From contig OX411546.1 of the NCBI GenBank assembly GCA_948146395.1, positions 21,926,449 through 21,990,448 on the forward strand: a stretch of 64,000 bases of DNA, read 5' to 3'. How positions within the stretch are numbered: the stretch's first letter is position 1; the number at the start of each line of letters is the position of its first letter. The stretch comes from Fragum whitleyi (lineage: Eukaryota; Mollusca; Bivalvia; Cardiida; Cardiidae). The translations under genes were made by a program, and so were the position numbers. Under the pieces are notes generated by a model. That model did not search any database. It worked only from the letters and a program-made list of their open reading frames with translations, and was not told the DNA's origin. Positions 32,626 through 43,524 of this stretch are shown in pieces.

Positions 32626-32889
32626 AGATATAAAACTCGGTCTCAAAAGGCTCTTTTGAAACAATCAATTTTCACTTATTTTGTCAACATACTTGTCAAA
32701 CCGGTTTGGTCTGTTTTCAAAATAGATGTTAGGTATGGTGCAACAGCACACCATAATATTGTGTAATATTTTCTGCAGTTTATTTCAAATTATAGTTTTT
32801 GATTTCAATGATCTATAATAAATTACTATAAATCTATCATTCAGTGCAATAGAAATCGATATATTGCTAAATAACTTACAGGTATCAGT

Positions 32890-33125
32890 GGCGTAGCAAT
32901 GTTATTTACATTGGTGCGGCAAAACTGAGCTCCGAAGGAGCGAATGCGAGCGCCGAAGGCGCGAAGCCCTTCTAGGGGGGTCGGGGGCATGCCCCCCACG
33001 GAAAATTTTTGAAAAAATGGTGCGATTTGGTGCATTCTAGACTATACTTGATCACAATTTTTGAGTCATTTTAGAGCAATTTCCAGGCACGTAAAAAGCA
33101 GGGATTAAACAGGAAAGGGTTAACC
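32890..33125. repeat. Element end 'ggcgtagcaa...gcatgccccccacgg' plus a solo piggyBac-MITE end
   Basis: It contains agtggcgtagcaatgttatt, 'gcggcaaaactgagctccg' and a GC-rich gggggcatgccccccacgg. At 33085-33122 the sequence cacgtaaaaagcagggatta + aacaggaaagggttaa fuses both ends of the TTAA MITE without its middle. A related head, 'agggcgtaactcccattacg', is at 45286. Confidence 0.6.
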
Positions 33126-33179
33126 CTAGTACGAGGACTAATCGATAATGACATTAACAACTCACCATGTACTCACAGG

Positions 33180-33670
33180 GAATCGCATGTGGAGTGACCT
33201 CACTGGAATTTACTTCCAGAGGTCGTTGTATGGTAAAAGTAGATCTTAAAGAAAAAATAGTTCGTCTTTAAAATGGCATTTTGAAGTGGAGAATAGTGAT
33301 CCACGTGCATATTTATGTGATTTTTTGCTAGTTTTGAATCTCTTCTTTAATATAACGCTTGGTTCGATCTTTTTTGTACACGATTTCCTTTCCGGGAGGA
33401 CGGATAAGGGACGGGGGGCGTACCCGAACTAACTGTCCTCTTTATGGGTGGGAAAAAGACGGTGCCTTTACTCTCGCTTGAATAGTCCAAAAGATAACCT
33501 GATTTGACCAAGTTTCTTTAGTCTCAAAAGATAGATCTATGAATGTAGATGAAGCGCTAATGACGTAATATATAAGAGAAGTGTTGTGGAATGCGTTGCA
33601 GCACCTGAAATTTGAGCAATTTTATATAGAACAAAGAAGGCCAAAGATCGGGTGGGGTCTGACCATGTTT
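33180..33670 (-). repeat. Dispersed element, inverted copy of 21640-22130
   Basis: It is the reverse complement of the 21.6-kb element with small indels; 'gttgtatggtaaaagtagat' and 'cgtacccgaactaactgtcc' mark the alignment. Confidence 0.8.
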
Positions 33671-34124
33671 GACATCAACAGAAAACGGAAGTAAACAGAA
33701 TTACCATTCTACAGACGCTTGGAAGTTTAGATTATTGATGAGTCATCCCAGGATGCTGGCATTTCGTTGTGTATGGTGGATTAAAAGAACTATAAGACAT
33801 CATGTTTTATAAACGTTTTATTCATCCGTTATATGCTCACATACATTTTCAGTCATTTAGCGGTCAACATAATCCAGTTTTATTGTAGCGGCATGCCGCA
33901 TCTACGGCAATTATTGGTGCGGCGAATGCCGCACCTGCCGCACCCGTGTCTACGCCCATGGGTATATAAACTATTATTGTCCATTTATGTTGTGATAACA
34001 CACCATACCATACAAAGACGTACACTTTTACAAAATTAGAATGACATATATGACATAAGTGTTTATAAAATAAGTCAAAATGAATTGCTTGCATAACTAC
34101 GATTTGGGCTCGAGTTTTACACCA

Positions 34125-34410
34125 ACGTTTGTAGTAGTACCTGGGTAGTACTTTAGCCTGTACTTTGTTTAAATATGAGCCAATTTTATCCAACAGTCTT
34201 GCAGTTGCTTGTTCTGTACAAAATGACCCTTTTCCACAATGTTTTGGCTATATCGCTGTAGCTATGACAGTCTTGTGTTGCTTAACTGCTCATGCTCCTG
34301 AATAGCTTCATTTTGATATATAATATACATGGACATACTGCTTTTTCTTGGCAAATGAAGCGTTTTAAAATTGGGCCTCAAACATTTTACATGAACCTTA
34401 AAAAGGTTTT
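34125..34410 (-). repeat. Right arm of the 2.4-kb inverted pair
   Basis: It matches the left arm (31970-32625) in reverse complement without the insertion, from 'tagtagtacctgggtagtac' to 'tttgaagcgttttaaaattg'-like sequence. Confidence 0.75.
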
Positions 34411-34509
34411 CGAGCGCATCCCCAATGTTGAAAAATCTGAGAAAGTACGAAAATCGGGACTATTTCATAAGAAAAAAAAACAAAAACAAAAAACTATATG
34501 ATAAAGATG

Positions 34510-34575
34510 GCTCAGCGCGAAACAGTTGTAACTCCCTATATGTTTATAGGGAGTTACAACTATTTTGTGCTGAGA
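34510..34575. repeat. Hairpin of the gctcagcgcgaaacag family, copy 1
   Basis: The arms gctcagcgcgaaacagttgt + aactccctata and tatagggagtt + acaactattttgtgctgag surround a 4-nt loop. A second member is at 52122-52193, and a decayed one at about 3350. Confidence 0.88.
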
Positions 34576-34579
34576 CATC

Positions 34580-35807
34580 TATATGGACTTAATAGTTTTT
34601 CCTCCGGTGTTGAGTGTTTTGTCATGACATTTTTGTGGCATAACAATAAATATTCCTTTATATTCATAAAGCGTTCCTGAAAACGTAGACTGCATTAATG
34701 TTTGTAAACCTATCTTCATCTATTTGAAAGCCAATCTCTAGCCGTGGGTTGATTCCCAGCTTTCAGACATGATTGAGAAACGTGATATGCCTCTCGTATC
34801 ATGTACGACAAATTAACTACAAAGATATACGCTGGAAAAAGTGCCGATGGTTTTACTGCATTCAATAGGGTATTAGACCCTCGTTTACAAGTCGCCTTGC
34901 ATTAGATTTGATTCACGATTTGATGTAAAAAGATACAATGGAATGGATTCTATTAACATTTACAAATTTTTTCTCCTTTTTTAATTTGTTCGAAAAAAAA
35001 GTAAGGTAGACTTATCCAAATTCAAATATAAATCAGAACGTGACCATTTCAAAAATTTCACCCGAATCTGATTGGCCCATATATGGGCCTGACAAGGTTG
35101 GTTTCTGACCCTCTTGTAAGAAGATTTGGTAGCGAGGTTGAATCCTAAAAAAAAGAAATTGTTTACCTGCATGCGTTCTGCATTTTTCCAGCCAAGCCAA
35201 AATAAATTGCGATCAACGATTTTGGAGATCATAAATATATTGCCCTATTGTAAGATCCCTTTAAACTATTTCTCGTTCCACAGACGATTTTTGCGACTAA
35301 ATTCAGCAAGGTAATAGTATACACTTAGCCAAAGCTTCTTTATAGGACCAAGTTTGTATAATATTGCCGAGTGAAAAAGTCAATTTTTAAAACTTTCGAT
35401 GAATACAATCGTTTTTGTTTCTGAAATTATGATAATTTAGGGTGGTTCTTTTCATTTTCGTTGCAATTTAACAGCTTCTAATTAGAATATATCCATATTT
35501 TGCGATTTAAAGATTCACAAAGCTTATGGTCTTTATACCAGCCGTATGTTCAACAAATATCACATTCAAATGTTGTAACCGAATCCTTGATGGTTTTGAA
35601 AATCTATTCCGGATCTACTTTCACGTAACGACCGCATGACCATGTGGACATATGAGTCGTTCCCGCCTTTATTAAAGAAAACTAATCGTTGCTAGGATCG
35701 CGGACGTATAGTGTTACTATTTCAGTATATTCTTACAAAGTTTCACCTGTCACGTTCATAAACTGAAATATCATCTTACTATATCCTTTCATAGAGTTTT
35801 GTTTCAG
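34580..35807. other. Unassigned
   Basis: No exon was supported. Frames open on both strands around 34981-35314 lack motifs. Confidence 0.3.
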
Positions 35808-35923
35808 CCGCCATATTGTATTCATACGCGATTCTGGTCATGCTGTGCCTTGTCATGGCGCCGGATTGGGGCATCCGTCAACCTCCTTTCTGCCGGATGT
35901 TAAAGTTCAAGTGGAACTGTTAA
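35808..35923 (+). CDS. Possible terminal exon with a membrane/secretory-like segment
   Basis: A pyrimidine-rich acceptor (gagttttgtttcag) is followed, in phase with two leading bases, by a 37-residue frame. It starts AILYSYAILVMLCLVMA, a hydrophobic stretch like a signal peptide or membrane helix, continues PDWGIRQPPFCRMLKFKWNC and ends at TAA. The two cysteines ten residues apart near the end are reminiscent of a small cyclic peptide, but no family is recognised. No upstream exon was identified. It could also be chance. Confidence 0.25.
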
Positions 35924-36856
35924 TCAAATAAGAGATGAAATGATGGAAGTATGGATTTAGACAATGCAAAATTCCGTGAGATGTCTTATGTTTGACATGT
36001 TTTTCTTCAAAATAAACCTTGCATAAAAAATCATTTTGCATGTTTTCAGCCATATGAGTTCTTAGCTATCTCTCGGTAGCAAATACCATGCAAAATTCCA
36101 TATGGCATGAAGTGAAAAGTGAAACAATCATGTTTTCTCAGATACTGTTTGATTGATTTCAACTTAACTCCAGGCCCTTCGGAAGTATTTTGTGATTAGG
36201 GTGGCTTAGATGAAAAAAAAATGAATAAAAAAAGAGAAAAAAATAAAATAAAAAAAAAAGAAAATAACAGAAAAATATTTAAGAAGGGAAATATAAATCA
36301 CGGACATTTTTCTGCGAGAAATTAGCATTCTTTTCTTTTCAAAATGAATCGAAGATCCTTGGCTTACCTCTTATTAGGTTGCTGATAAAAATTGAACGAA
36401 TGGAAAATAAGTCCCTTCTGGGCGTGGCATGACAATGAAATAAATATTCGATTTTTGATATCCCTGGTACAACAAGGGTTGCATATGTCAAAGAAACAAC
36501 ATGAATAGCCTCTAAAAATTGGTTAGAACTACCACAGAGTTCAATCACAATAGTCGGTCAATCATCCACGATTTGCAACCATATTGTTATCAAAGCTTTT
36601 TGAGGACGTATTTCAGGAATAATTTACAAACAAAACACAGTAAACATAATCAAGGAAGGTTTAAATTTTGAAACGAGTGTAATTGATCAGTTGTAATCAG
36701 AAATGATTTAAGTATTAAACATACCAGTAGCCTACATAGTCGAATAATAATAATGTACCCGCAAAGTCATGGAGACAGAGCTACAGAGAAAGGAAGTATT
36801 TTTAATTTTAGATCAAAGTATTTCGCTAATTATAGCACAGGTCTTATGTTGTTGGT
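35924..36856. other. AT-rich, unassigned
   Basis: An A-rich tract lies at 36210-36270. No exon was supported. Confidence 0.35.
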
Positions 36857-37050
36857 ACTCATTGGAATCGTCTCGTCGAGACGACTCATTTAATTGGAAT
36901 CGTCTCGTCGAGACGATTCAAATGAGTACCCATAACATTTGGTTTAATATCGAGAAACAAAGGTTTTAGACTGGTTTGTCCCCAATTATCTGTTTCTCTT
37001 TGGTAGGAATACGTTTGTTTGTTTGTCAAGACGATTCAAATGAGTACCGA
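36857..37050. repeat. Tandem palindromes 'ggaatcgtctcgtcgagacgatt'
   Basis: Two near-identical palindromes of about 30 bp lie head to tail (36862-36892 and 36895-36925), followed by a half unit (agacgattcaaatgagtacc) at about 37028. They are the best-preserved members of a motif found in at least six other places. Confidence 0.85.
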
Positions 37051-37139
37051 CAACATTGGGTTACACCAAGAAACAAAAATAGGCTGGCTTTATTCCCGTC
37101 TGATCTGTACCTCTGATGAGAGAACATTTTTTATTGAAG

Positions 37140-38218
37140 ACAGGCTTGCCTGTCTTTTAATATAGGGATCGTCGCCATCGGATTCTGATAACAAACCTAC
37201 ATGTGTCATTACGCTAAAAAAAGTAGACCCATTCATAAAAATAAACGCGGCAAAAGTAATCAATAGTGTAGTATTTTGGTGCTGACCTAAATTCTGGCCG
37301 GGACCTCAGGGGAGTGAACACGTGATCTATGCAGAAGTCGCCTGCAGAAACGTATTTTTCATTCGTAAATGGTGCTGTTTTATGGCGTTTTCGGCTGCAA
37401 TCTTTTGCATTTGCTCCAAATATTCAATTGCATCCTACAACTGTTTTTATGCATTGGCAAGTTATTTCAGTTCCCCATTTGAGACTCGCTATTTTTCGTG
37501 AAATTGTGCGTTTGTGTGTCCTTAAAGGTTGCTTTATGTATCCGTCTCCCGAGCCTGTCGTAGTGTAAAAGGATAAATACTTAAATAGCACAAGGCTGTT
37601 TGAATAAACTCGTAAAGCCTCGGAATTTCCTAGGTTTGAATTTTTACTTGGATTTACGGAGAAATCATTTCGATGGCTTTTCAAATTACTATATAATTAG
37701 ACTTGTTTTGTCTATCCATATTGTACAGCATTCGGAACACCACTCGGCCATTTCCGTAAACTACAACAGATCGTGATCGTGATAATCACTCGGCAATCAT
37801 CGGGCGATTTCCGAAATCTCCGATCTATCAAAATCTATATTACGGAACCGGCCGAGTTGAGACGAATGCGTGAGATTGGCCGAGTGATATTCCGAATGGC
37901 CTGTACAGTAGTACCACGCATGCGCGACCCCGGTTTTGAGCTTCCGCTTTTGTTTTCGACAATTTTCTGACAATAACAAAAACTGTTTTGGAAATGGATT
38001 TATTTGTAACATTCTGGAGTGGACTTTGAAAGAATTCTACTCAAGGTGATAAATGCTGTAGCTCGGGAGTTCATTTAAAGATCTGTCATTTTGAGTTTTG
38101 TCAAAATTGATAGTTCACCGGATAGTTCAATCCGAATCTTGATCTAGAAAAGCAGTCCCGTGGAAAAGGCCTGAAAGGTTGGTTGTCTTAACAGGTTTAT
38201 ATATTATTTTGTAGTTAA
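37140..38218 (+). mobile_element. Leader of the 2A-motif element, right copy
   Basis: About 1.08 kb of sequence precedes the element ORF, homologous over its length to the inverted left copy (3290-2637 and 420-150). Between 37735 and 37900 it carries several variants of a cggaac/ctcggcc/tttccgtaa motif. The left border is set by where homology with the other copy ends (near the gacaggcttgcctgtctttt inverted word). Confidence 0.75.
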
Positions 38219-38803
38219 ACTATTTTTCTACTAAGTAAGACCATATGCAACAAGAACAACCTGAACTGGAGATCGAAATATCTCAATGGAGAATTAGAAA
38301 TAGAATGTTTCACTCCTGGAAGAAACTTAAATGGTATTCATAAAAAAAGCTACAGCTATTGTACAGGAAAATACTTCTTCTTGGTATTGACTTTGACTAG
38401 TAAAAATATAAGAATATTGGTATTACTTTCATTGCTTCTTCTATATGGAGATAATAAGTCAAATCCTGGACCAGATAATAATTGTAAAAGAAATTTGAAC
38501 AAATTTCCAATTCAGGGCAATATTCACCATGGCAATGGAATGTTCAGCTCTTCATCAAGGTGTAAGCAATGTGTGTCATGTGGATTAACATTTTTATTTA
38601 AGACTTTTACACATTCACTTCATGAGTTTGCCTGGAAAAAATCGGATTTGGATCATTTTTTGGTTCTGGGGATAATCTATTTTATAAAACAGGGTTGCAA
38701 TAATTCATATGAGTTTTTAGAACTTCGGAAATTGCCACCATATATCTGTTGGTTAAATAAATATTTTTCATTTAGGATACTGAAAACTTACACTATGGGA
38801 TGA
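38219..38803 (+). pseudogene. Element ORF with 2A-like motif and protease-like start
   Basis: The frame is open for 194 codons after TAA at 38216-38218. It encodes a region shared with the left copy (WRSKYLNGELEIECFTPGR), then a hydrophobic segment ILVLLSLLLLYGDNKSNPGP. The last nine residues match the 2A pattern G-D-x-x-x-N-P-G-P but have N and K where canonical 2A has V/I and E, so ribosome skipping may be weak or lost. After it comes a segment with GNIHHG, then CKQCVSCGLTFL, then KKSDLDHFLVLG, an order of motifs like the start of OTU/C76-type cysteine protease domains carried by some invertebrate mobile elements, with C of KQC as the candidate nucleophile. The frame ends at TGA; coding-like traces (for example YCNGSAVSICNH) continue in other frames to about 38930 and stop before the region where the catalytic histidine would be expected. 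No ATG is visible at the start. The protease assignment is from pattern memory. Confidence 0.6.
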
Positions 38804-38930
38804 ATAGCGATTTAGAAGGCAGAGCTTGAATTGGCTAGAGGGATAGGTTTATCTGGAAGTAATGAGTCTTAAAAGTATAGCATATTGTAATGGAAGTGCA
38901 GTTTCCATATGTAACCATCAATGATTGTTT

Positions 38931-40199
38931 TAAACTTTTGATTTCCACTCAAGAGATCTTCTCAAAACGCCACAATTTTCATTTCCAATTGTTAACACTC
39001 AGTCCTGTCTTCAATTCTGGCCTTTCAGGCCTTTGATTCTAAAATTTGATTTATTTGAGAGTAATTTTAGTAATCTTGGCGTAACACTCGTTGACTTCAA
39101 AATATATATCTATGCAGCACATGCTTAGCACTTTTCTTTCTTGTATTAGATGAAGAGGAAATGATAATAATGTGAAGGAAATGATAATAATAATTGTATA
39201 ATGATCCGAGCATTCAGTTAATAATACCAAATTCAATTTGTAATATACGCAACTAACATAATATTGATAAAAAAATAATTTCTGCAGAGTATTCTATCAA
39301 ATATGTTTTCTTCTGTAATTTAACATTTGAGAACAGTTTGGAAATTGGAGAACTCGGGTCGAGTCATTTGCCTTTTATCGTTATTTTACATATACAATTT
39401 CTCTTTTTGCAACGAATGGAAAATCCACTCAGGCTCTTGTATGCCAACAAAAACGTCCACCATCATTACTTTCAGAACTTTGATCAATATGTTACGTCGT
39501 TAACCTCCTCCTAATTTTTAAATCGTACTGCGAAGCAGTAGATTTATATCTACCGTTTTTCAGAAATCCAGTCTGTTTGACCCAGTACATTTTTACCATT
39601 ATCTTCTGAGCAATGTGTTCAAACCAAATTATGTGTTTTCAGACACCGAAGAAACGGCCTTTTCAGTCACAATCTACAAACATTGTTTATACCTTATTTA
39701 CTTTTCGACAAATAGAGAAGAGGCTAATACAAAATTTGATGTAATTTTCGCTTTTAGTAATTACCAGTTTGTATTTTCAGTGTTTATAACAAGATTTTCG
39801 GTTGAGTAAAGGAGTTGAAACGTACAATAGGTTAACTGTATAATTAATTTGTAGCACTTACAATATTACTGCTCTGAACTTTCTCGAACGGTCATTTACC
39901 AGTTGTAGGGCTGACAACCAATCAAATTCTGTTATGATTATCACTTGGTCAAAACCCACGCGTAAATTCAGACCACGTGTAATTAGAGAGCGTTTACACT
40001 GTATGTTTAAGCAGATGTGAAAAAGCACATGTGTAAAAGCGTATCTGTCTTTTTGCGTTTACACTGTGTGCTTTTACATATCTGCTTCAGTTGACCTCGG
40101 TCATGACTGTCAGTCATTTTCAAGATCAAATAGTGTATTGTATTACTGGAATGATGAGGGAATATCTTATGCTAACCAAAACCAAATGTATAATTGAAT
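38931..40199. other. Unassigned, with a diverged gtttacact hairpin at about 39990-40100
   Basis: At 39990 gagcgtttacactgtatg and related words (gcgtttacactgtgtgc) resemble the 41312 hairpin. No gene was seen. Confidence 0.35.
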
Positions 40200-40560
40200 A
40201 ATTTAATTTTATTTGTGTCCATCAATATTCCTATGTTCTGATTGGCTAAAATTGGCTTCATAGTTCAATGAAAGCAATTTTGAGTATGCAGCTATTTTGT
40301 AGACTTCCGCGAAAAGTAGTCCAATTAAAGATAAATATTATAATTGACTAATCTTAACGATTTTTGCTTCGTGTTATTAAAATTTAAGATTTGAAGGGAA
40401 TATTTATTAATTTCATGTAGGTATGAAACAACAAAAATCCTAATCACACTCATACATGAATCCGCTTTGCGTATTTATACGGTGTGATTATGTTTTTAGT
40501 TTCACACCTCAATGAACATTTGTTTCACAAAATATTTTATTTCTAATTTAATTCGAGACT
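40200..40560 (+). repeat. Palindrome family 'ctaatcacactcatat', copy 3
   Basis: 'tgtccatcaatattcctatg' + 'ttctgattggct' opens it. 'catgtaggtatgaaacaaca' faces 'ttagtttcacacctcaatga', and 'cctaatcacactcataca' pairs with 'tacggtgtgattatg'. It is the best copy of the family. Confidence 0.75.
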
Positions 40561-41311
40561 TACAGTAATAATAAAAAGAATTACTCTTCACAATTAATAC
40601 TTAATATATAACCAACACATTTTCATCGTGTCGCTGAGCACTTGTCTCTCGATTGAGAGGAGTCAGGAGAAATTCGATTTCCGAAATTGCCATTGAACTA
40701 GCCTCATTTTTTTACTTATCCGTACCATTTAGTGCCAGTATTTGAGGACCTCAAATGAAGTAGAATGGAGAGGGAGTTATAAGAACTTGAACCTCGATTG
40801 ATAAAAATCATATAGATTGAATAGGCATAAATAAACAAATTAAGAGGTAGAGAATTATTTTATAGGTGATCAGACTAGACAATTAAGTACAGTAGAATGA
40901 TACTTCTTAATTAAGTTGGGCCACCAATATTCCTGACATATAGACTGACTATGGTCAATATGTTCTGCAATTTCCTGATAGGTCAGTAAATTGCAATGGG
41001 TATTTAAATATTATATTTTTAGTTTTATTATTATAAATATTTTTCAATATACTAAGTACCACTGGAAGAACTTATCTATTGTATGGTAATAGGTTAAATT
41101 TTCTCCCTGGTCCTTGAAGGAATAATATTTCACAAACTATGTCTATTTGACAGGCTTTCTGAGGGAGCTGGCCAGTAATTGTTTATTTTATCAGCTTATC
41201 AGCAGGTTATCAGAGGTATCAATGGTCATTTGGGTATTGAAAAGCAGACGGAAATAGAACATGTTCTATTCCGTATGTTTTGCAGATCTGTTAACAGAAC
41301 GCTCATTATCT
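40561..41311. other. AT-rich, unassigned
   Basis: No exon or repeat border was supported. Confidence 0.35.
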
Positions 41312-41382
41312 GGGGGTTTACACTGCATGTTTTGACATATATGAAAAAGCAGATGTGAAAAAACATACAGTCTAAACCCCCT
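41312..41382. repeat. Short hairpin MITE 'gggggtttacactgcatgtt'
   Basis: The ends gggggtttacactgcatgtt and aacatacagtctaaaccccc pair over about 20 bp within 71 bp. Confidence 0.8.
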
Positions 41383-43263
41383 CAGAGAGACATCGTCTGC
41401 TCGAAATGTGTCAATTAACTTGTTTGTCATTAGTCAATAGTCGTCTGCACTCAAACAGGGAGCGTGGGAAGTTTACTTTTTTTTCGCATGTGTTAACAAA
41501 TAGAAATAATTTTGTAATTTTGAAATATTTAATTTCAATGAGCACTCTGATCACGCTCCAATCCTATTTTCATTAAATTCAAATTTGAGTATGAAGAAGA
41601 ATTATTCAACAACAAATAAACCGACAAAAACATACGATAAACTGATATAGGGGTAAGTTCATATCGGACTCGGTTTCGACCCGAGTTAACCGGGTTTCCA
41701 TCAGAACGGCCTCGGTTTCGACACTAGTGATGTCATTGTAACCTTTCAACCTCGACGCTTCTGATCCTGGGTCAGGCCGGTGTTACTTGGGTTCCAAAAT
41801 GGCGTCGAGAATAGTGCACAACAACTCGATTACAAAAAAAAAAATAAATATTCTCTATTACTTTAAATAACAAATACTTTTTTCTTATTTTATATAGTAT
41901 TTTGCACGAATTTATCACATTTCTTAATGGGATAACGATATTTCATGGTAAATTAATTATTGTAGCGGTAAATGAGAAGTTTGTTTACTACCACCAGTGG
42001 GTAACTCCGTTCACATGAATGTCTTTTCTGCGCATGCATATTACAGTCAATTTTAGATTATTACATCATCTCACGCGTTTCTCGGGCTGCCATTTGAATT
42101 TCCCCTAGGATAGCAGCAAGAGCGATCTATTTTTAGAACAACTCATGAATAATCATAGAGTGCTGCTAGATTTAATCGATTGGTCAGAAACCAAAGATAT
42201 AAATAGCATAGTTGGCGATTTCACGTGTTTCTTGAGGGAAAATGCATTTACAGTATTTGGGAAAACCCAATGCTTGAAATACAAACATGTTGGTAATCAA
42301 AATTGTAAATAGTTTAATGAAAAAAGTTTGTTGCTAAACAGGCTTTTAAACTCTATAGAGAGAGGAATAATATTAACAGACAAGCTTTTAGCTTGGCGCG
42401 TGCTCATTATAACAACGTAAAAATCTGCTAAGACATAATTTTGACTAGCAGAGGGCTATCGAATCAGAAAACTTTCAAAATCGGACCCACGAGGTTGGAT
42501 GAGCTGGCGATGTCCTCGAAAAGATGGATTGTTAAGACAAAAAACTCACAAATTTAAAGATTTTACCAACTCTTATTGTCCAAATTTGAGCCCTTTTGAT
42601 TGGCGAACTATTGCACTATCCCAGCCTCTCAATGATGTACGATTTACAGTGCTGACAGCACTTTGATTTTATGTTTTCTTTCATTTCTTTTATTTCTAGC
42701 GGAATGTATTTTCAAACTTGTTACAATTCAAACTGCTTTTGTACATGTTTGTTTTTGGTATTTTATTCGGGGTAAGATTTCAAGTTTTGAGTCTCGGATC
42801 TCTGCATTTAAGTATCGTTTCTAGAAATTTGAAATAAATGTAAAATGTAATCTGGAGTATTTGGAAACCAACGGCAAATAATGGTGCAATAGTCAAAACA
42901 ACATTGGTCATAGAAATATTGCTTATAATTACCATCATTGAAAAAAAAAACACACAAAAAATAACCCGGCTAATTAAGATATTGGTGTCTCAATTTTTCT
43001 TACGGATTACACAAAGTGAATATATATTGGAATAGAACCTTTTTACAGACTATCATTTTTGAGTGTTCTAGGTAAAAGTTGGGCGGATCGTATTTATTCA
43101 TTCACACAGGAGTATATGCATCAAAGTACTCCAAGTATCTTGTAATCGGATACTCTTTGTTCCGACCGTTCCGCAGGTATACACAGGTAAACCAGTTCTT
43201 GGCATCCGACGGTGTGAATAAACCGCGGCACAGAAATACGAGATATATAGGATCTCGCGTGTC
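41383..43263. other. Unassigned; one exon-like stretch at 43109-43198
   Basis: After ttcattcacacag the plus strand reads VYASKYSKYLVIGYSLFRPF and then a donor-like cacag|gtaaac, but the minus strand is also open there. The words ctcggtttcgac repeat near 41670 and 41720. No CDS is called. Confidence 0.25.
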
Positions 43264-43318
43264 TTTAAAATGAGCCTCCGTGTGACATTTCGAAGGCCAC
43301 GCGGAGGCTCATTTTAAA
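43264..43318. repeat. Hairpin 'tttaaaatgagcctccg'
   Basis: The 17-nt arms tttaaaatgagcctccg and cggaggctcattttaaa pair perfectly. The left arm with its flank (cacagaaatacgagat...) recurs at 43440-43500 without the right arm. Confidence 0.85.
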
Positions 43319-43319
43319 T

Positions 43320-43440
43320 ATCTGGCCACATTCTTCAGGCACTAAGCGCCCTGTAGAAAGATAAGATAGGAAAGTATCTCTAGACACTCAGGCTTCATAT
43401 GCTCTCAAGGCTACTCAACGCTTGTGCCTTCCGTACATGT
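43320..43440. repeat. Dispersed repeat 'aacaatttcaattgtgc', partial copy
   Basis: 'actaagcgccctgtagaaag' + 'ataagatag' matches 43912-43940, followed by 'caaggctactcaacgcttgt'. Confidence 0.6.
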
Positions 43441-43524
43441 CACAGAAATACGAGATGTAGGATATAGGATCTTACATGTGTTTAAAATGAGCCTCCGTTT
43501 GGCATTTCCCAACTTCCAAACGTT

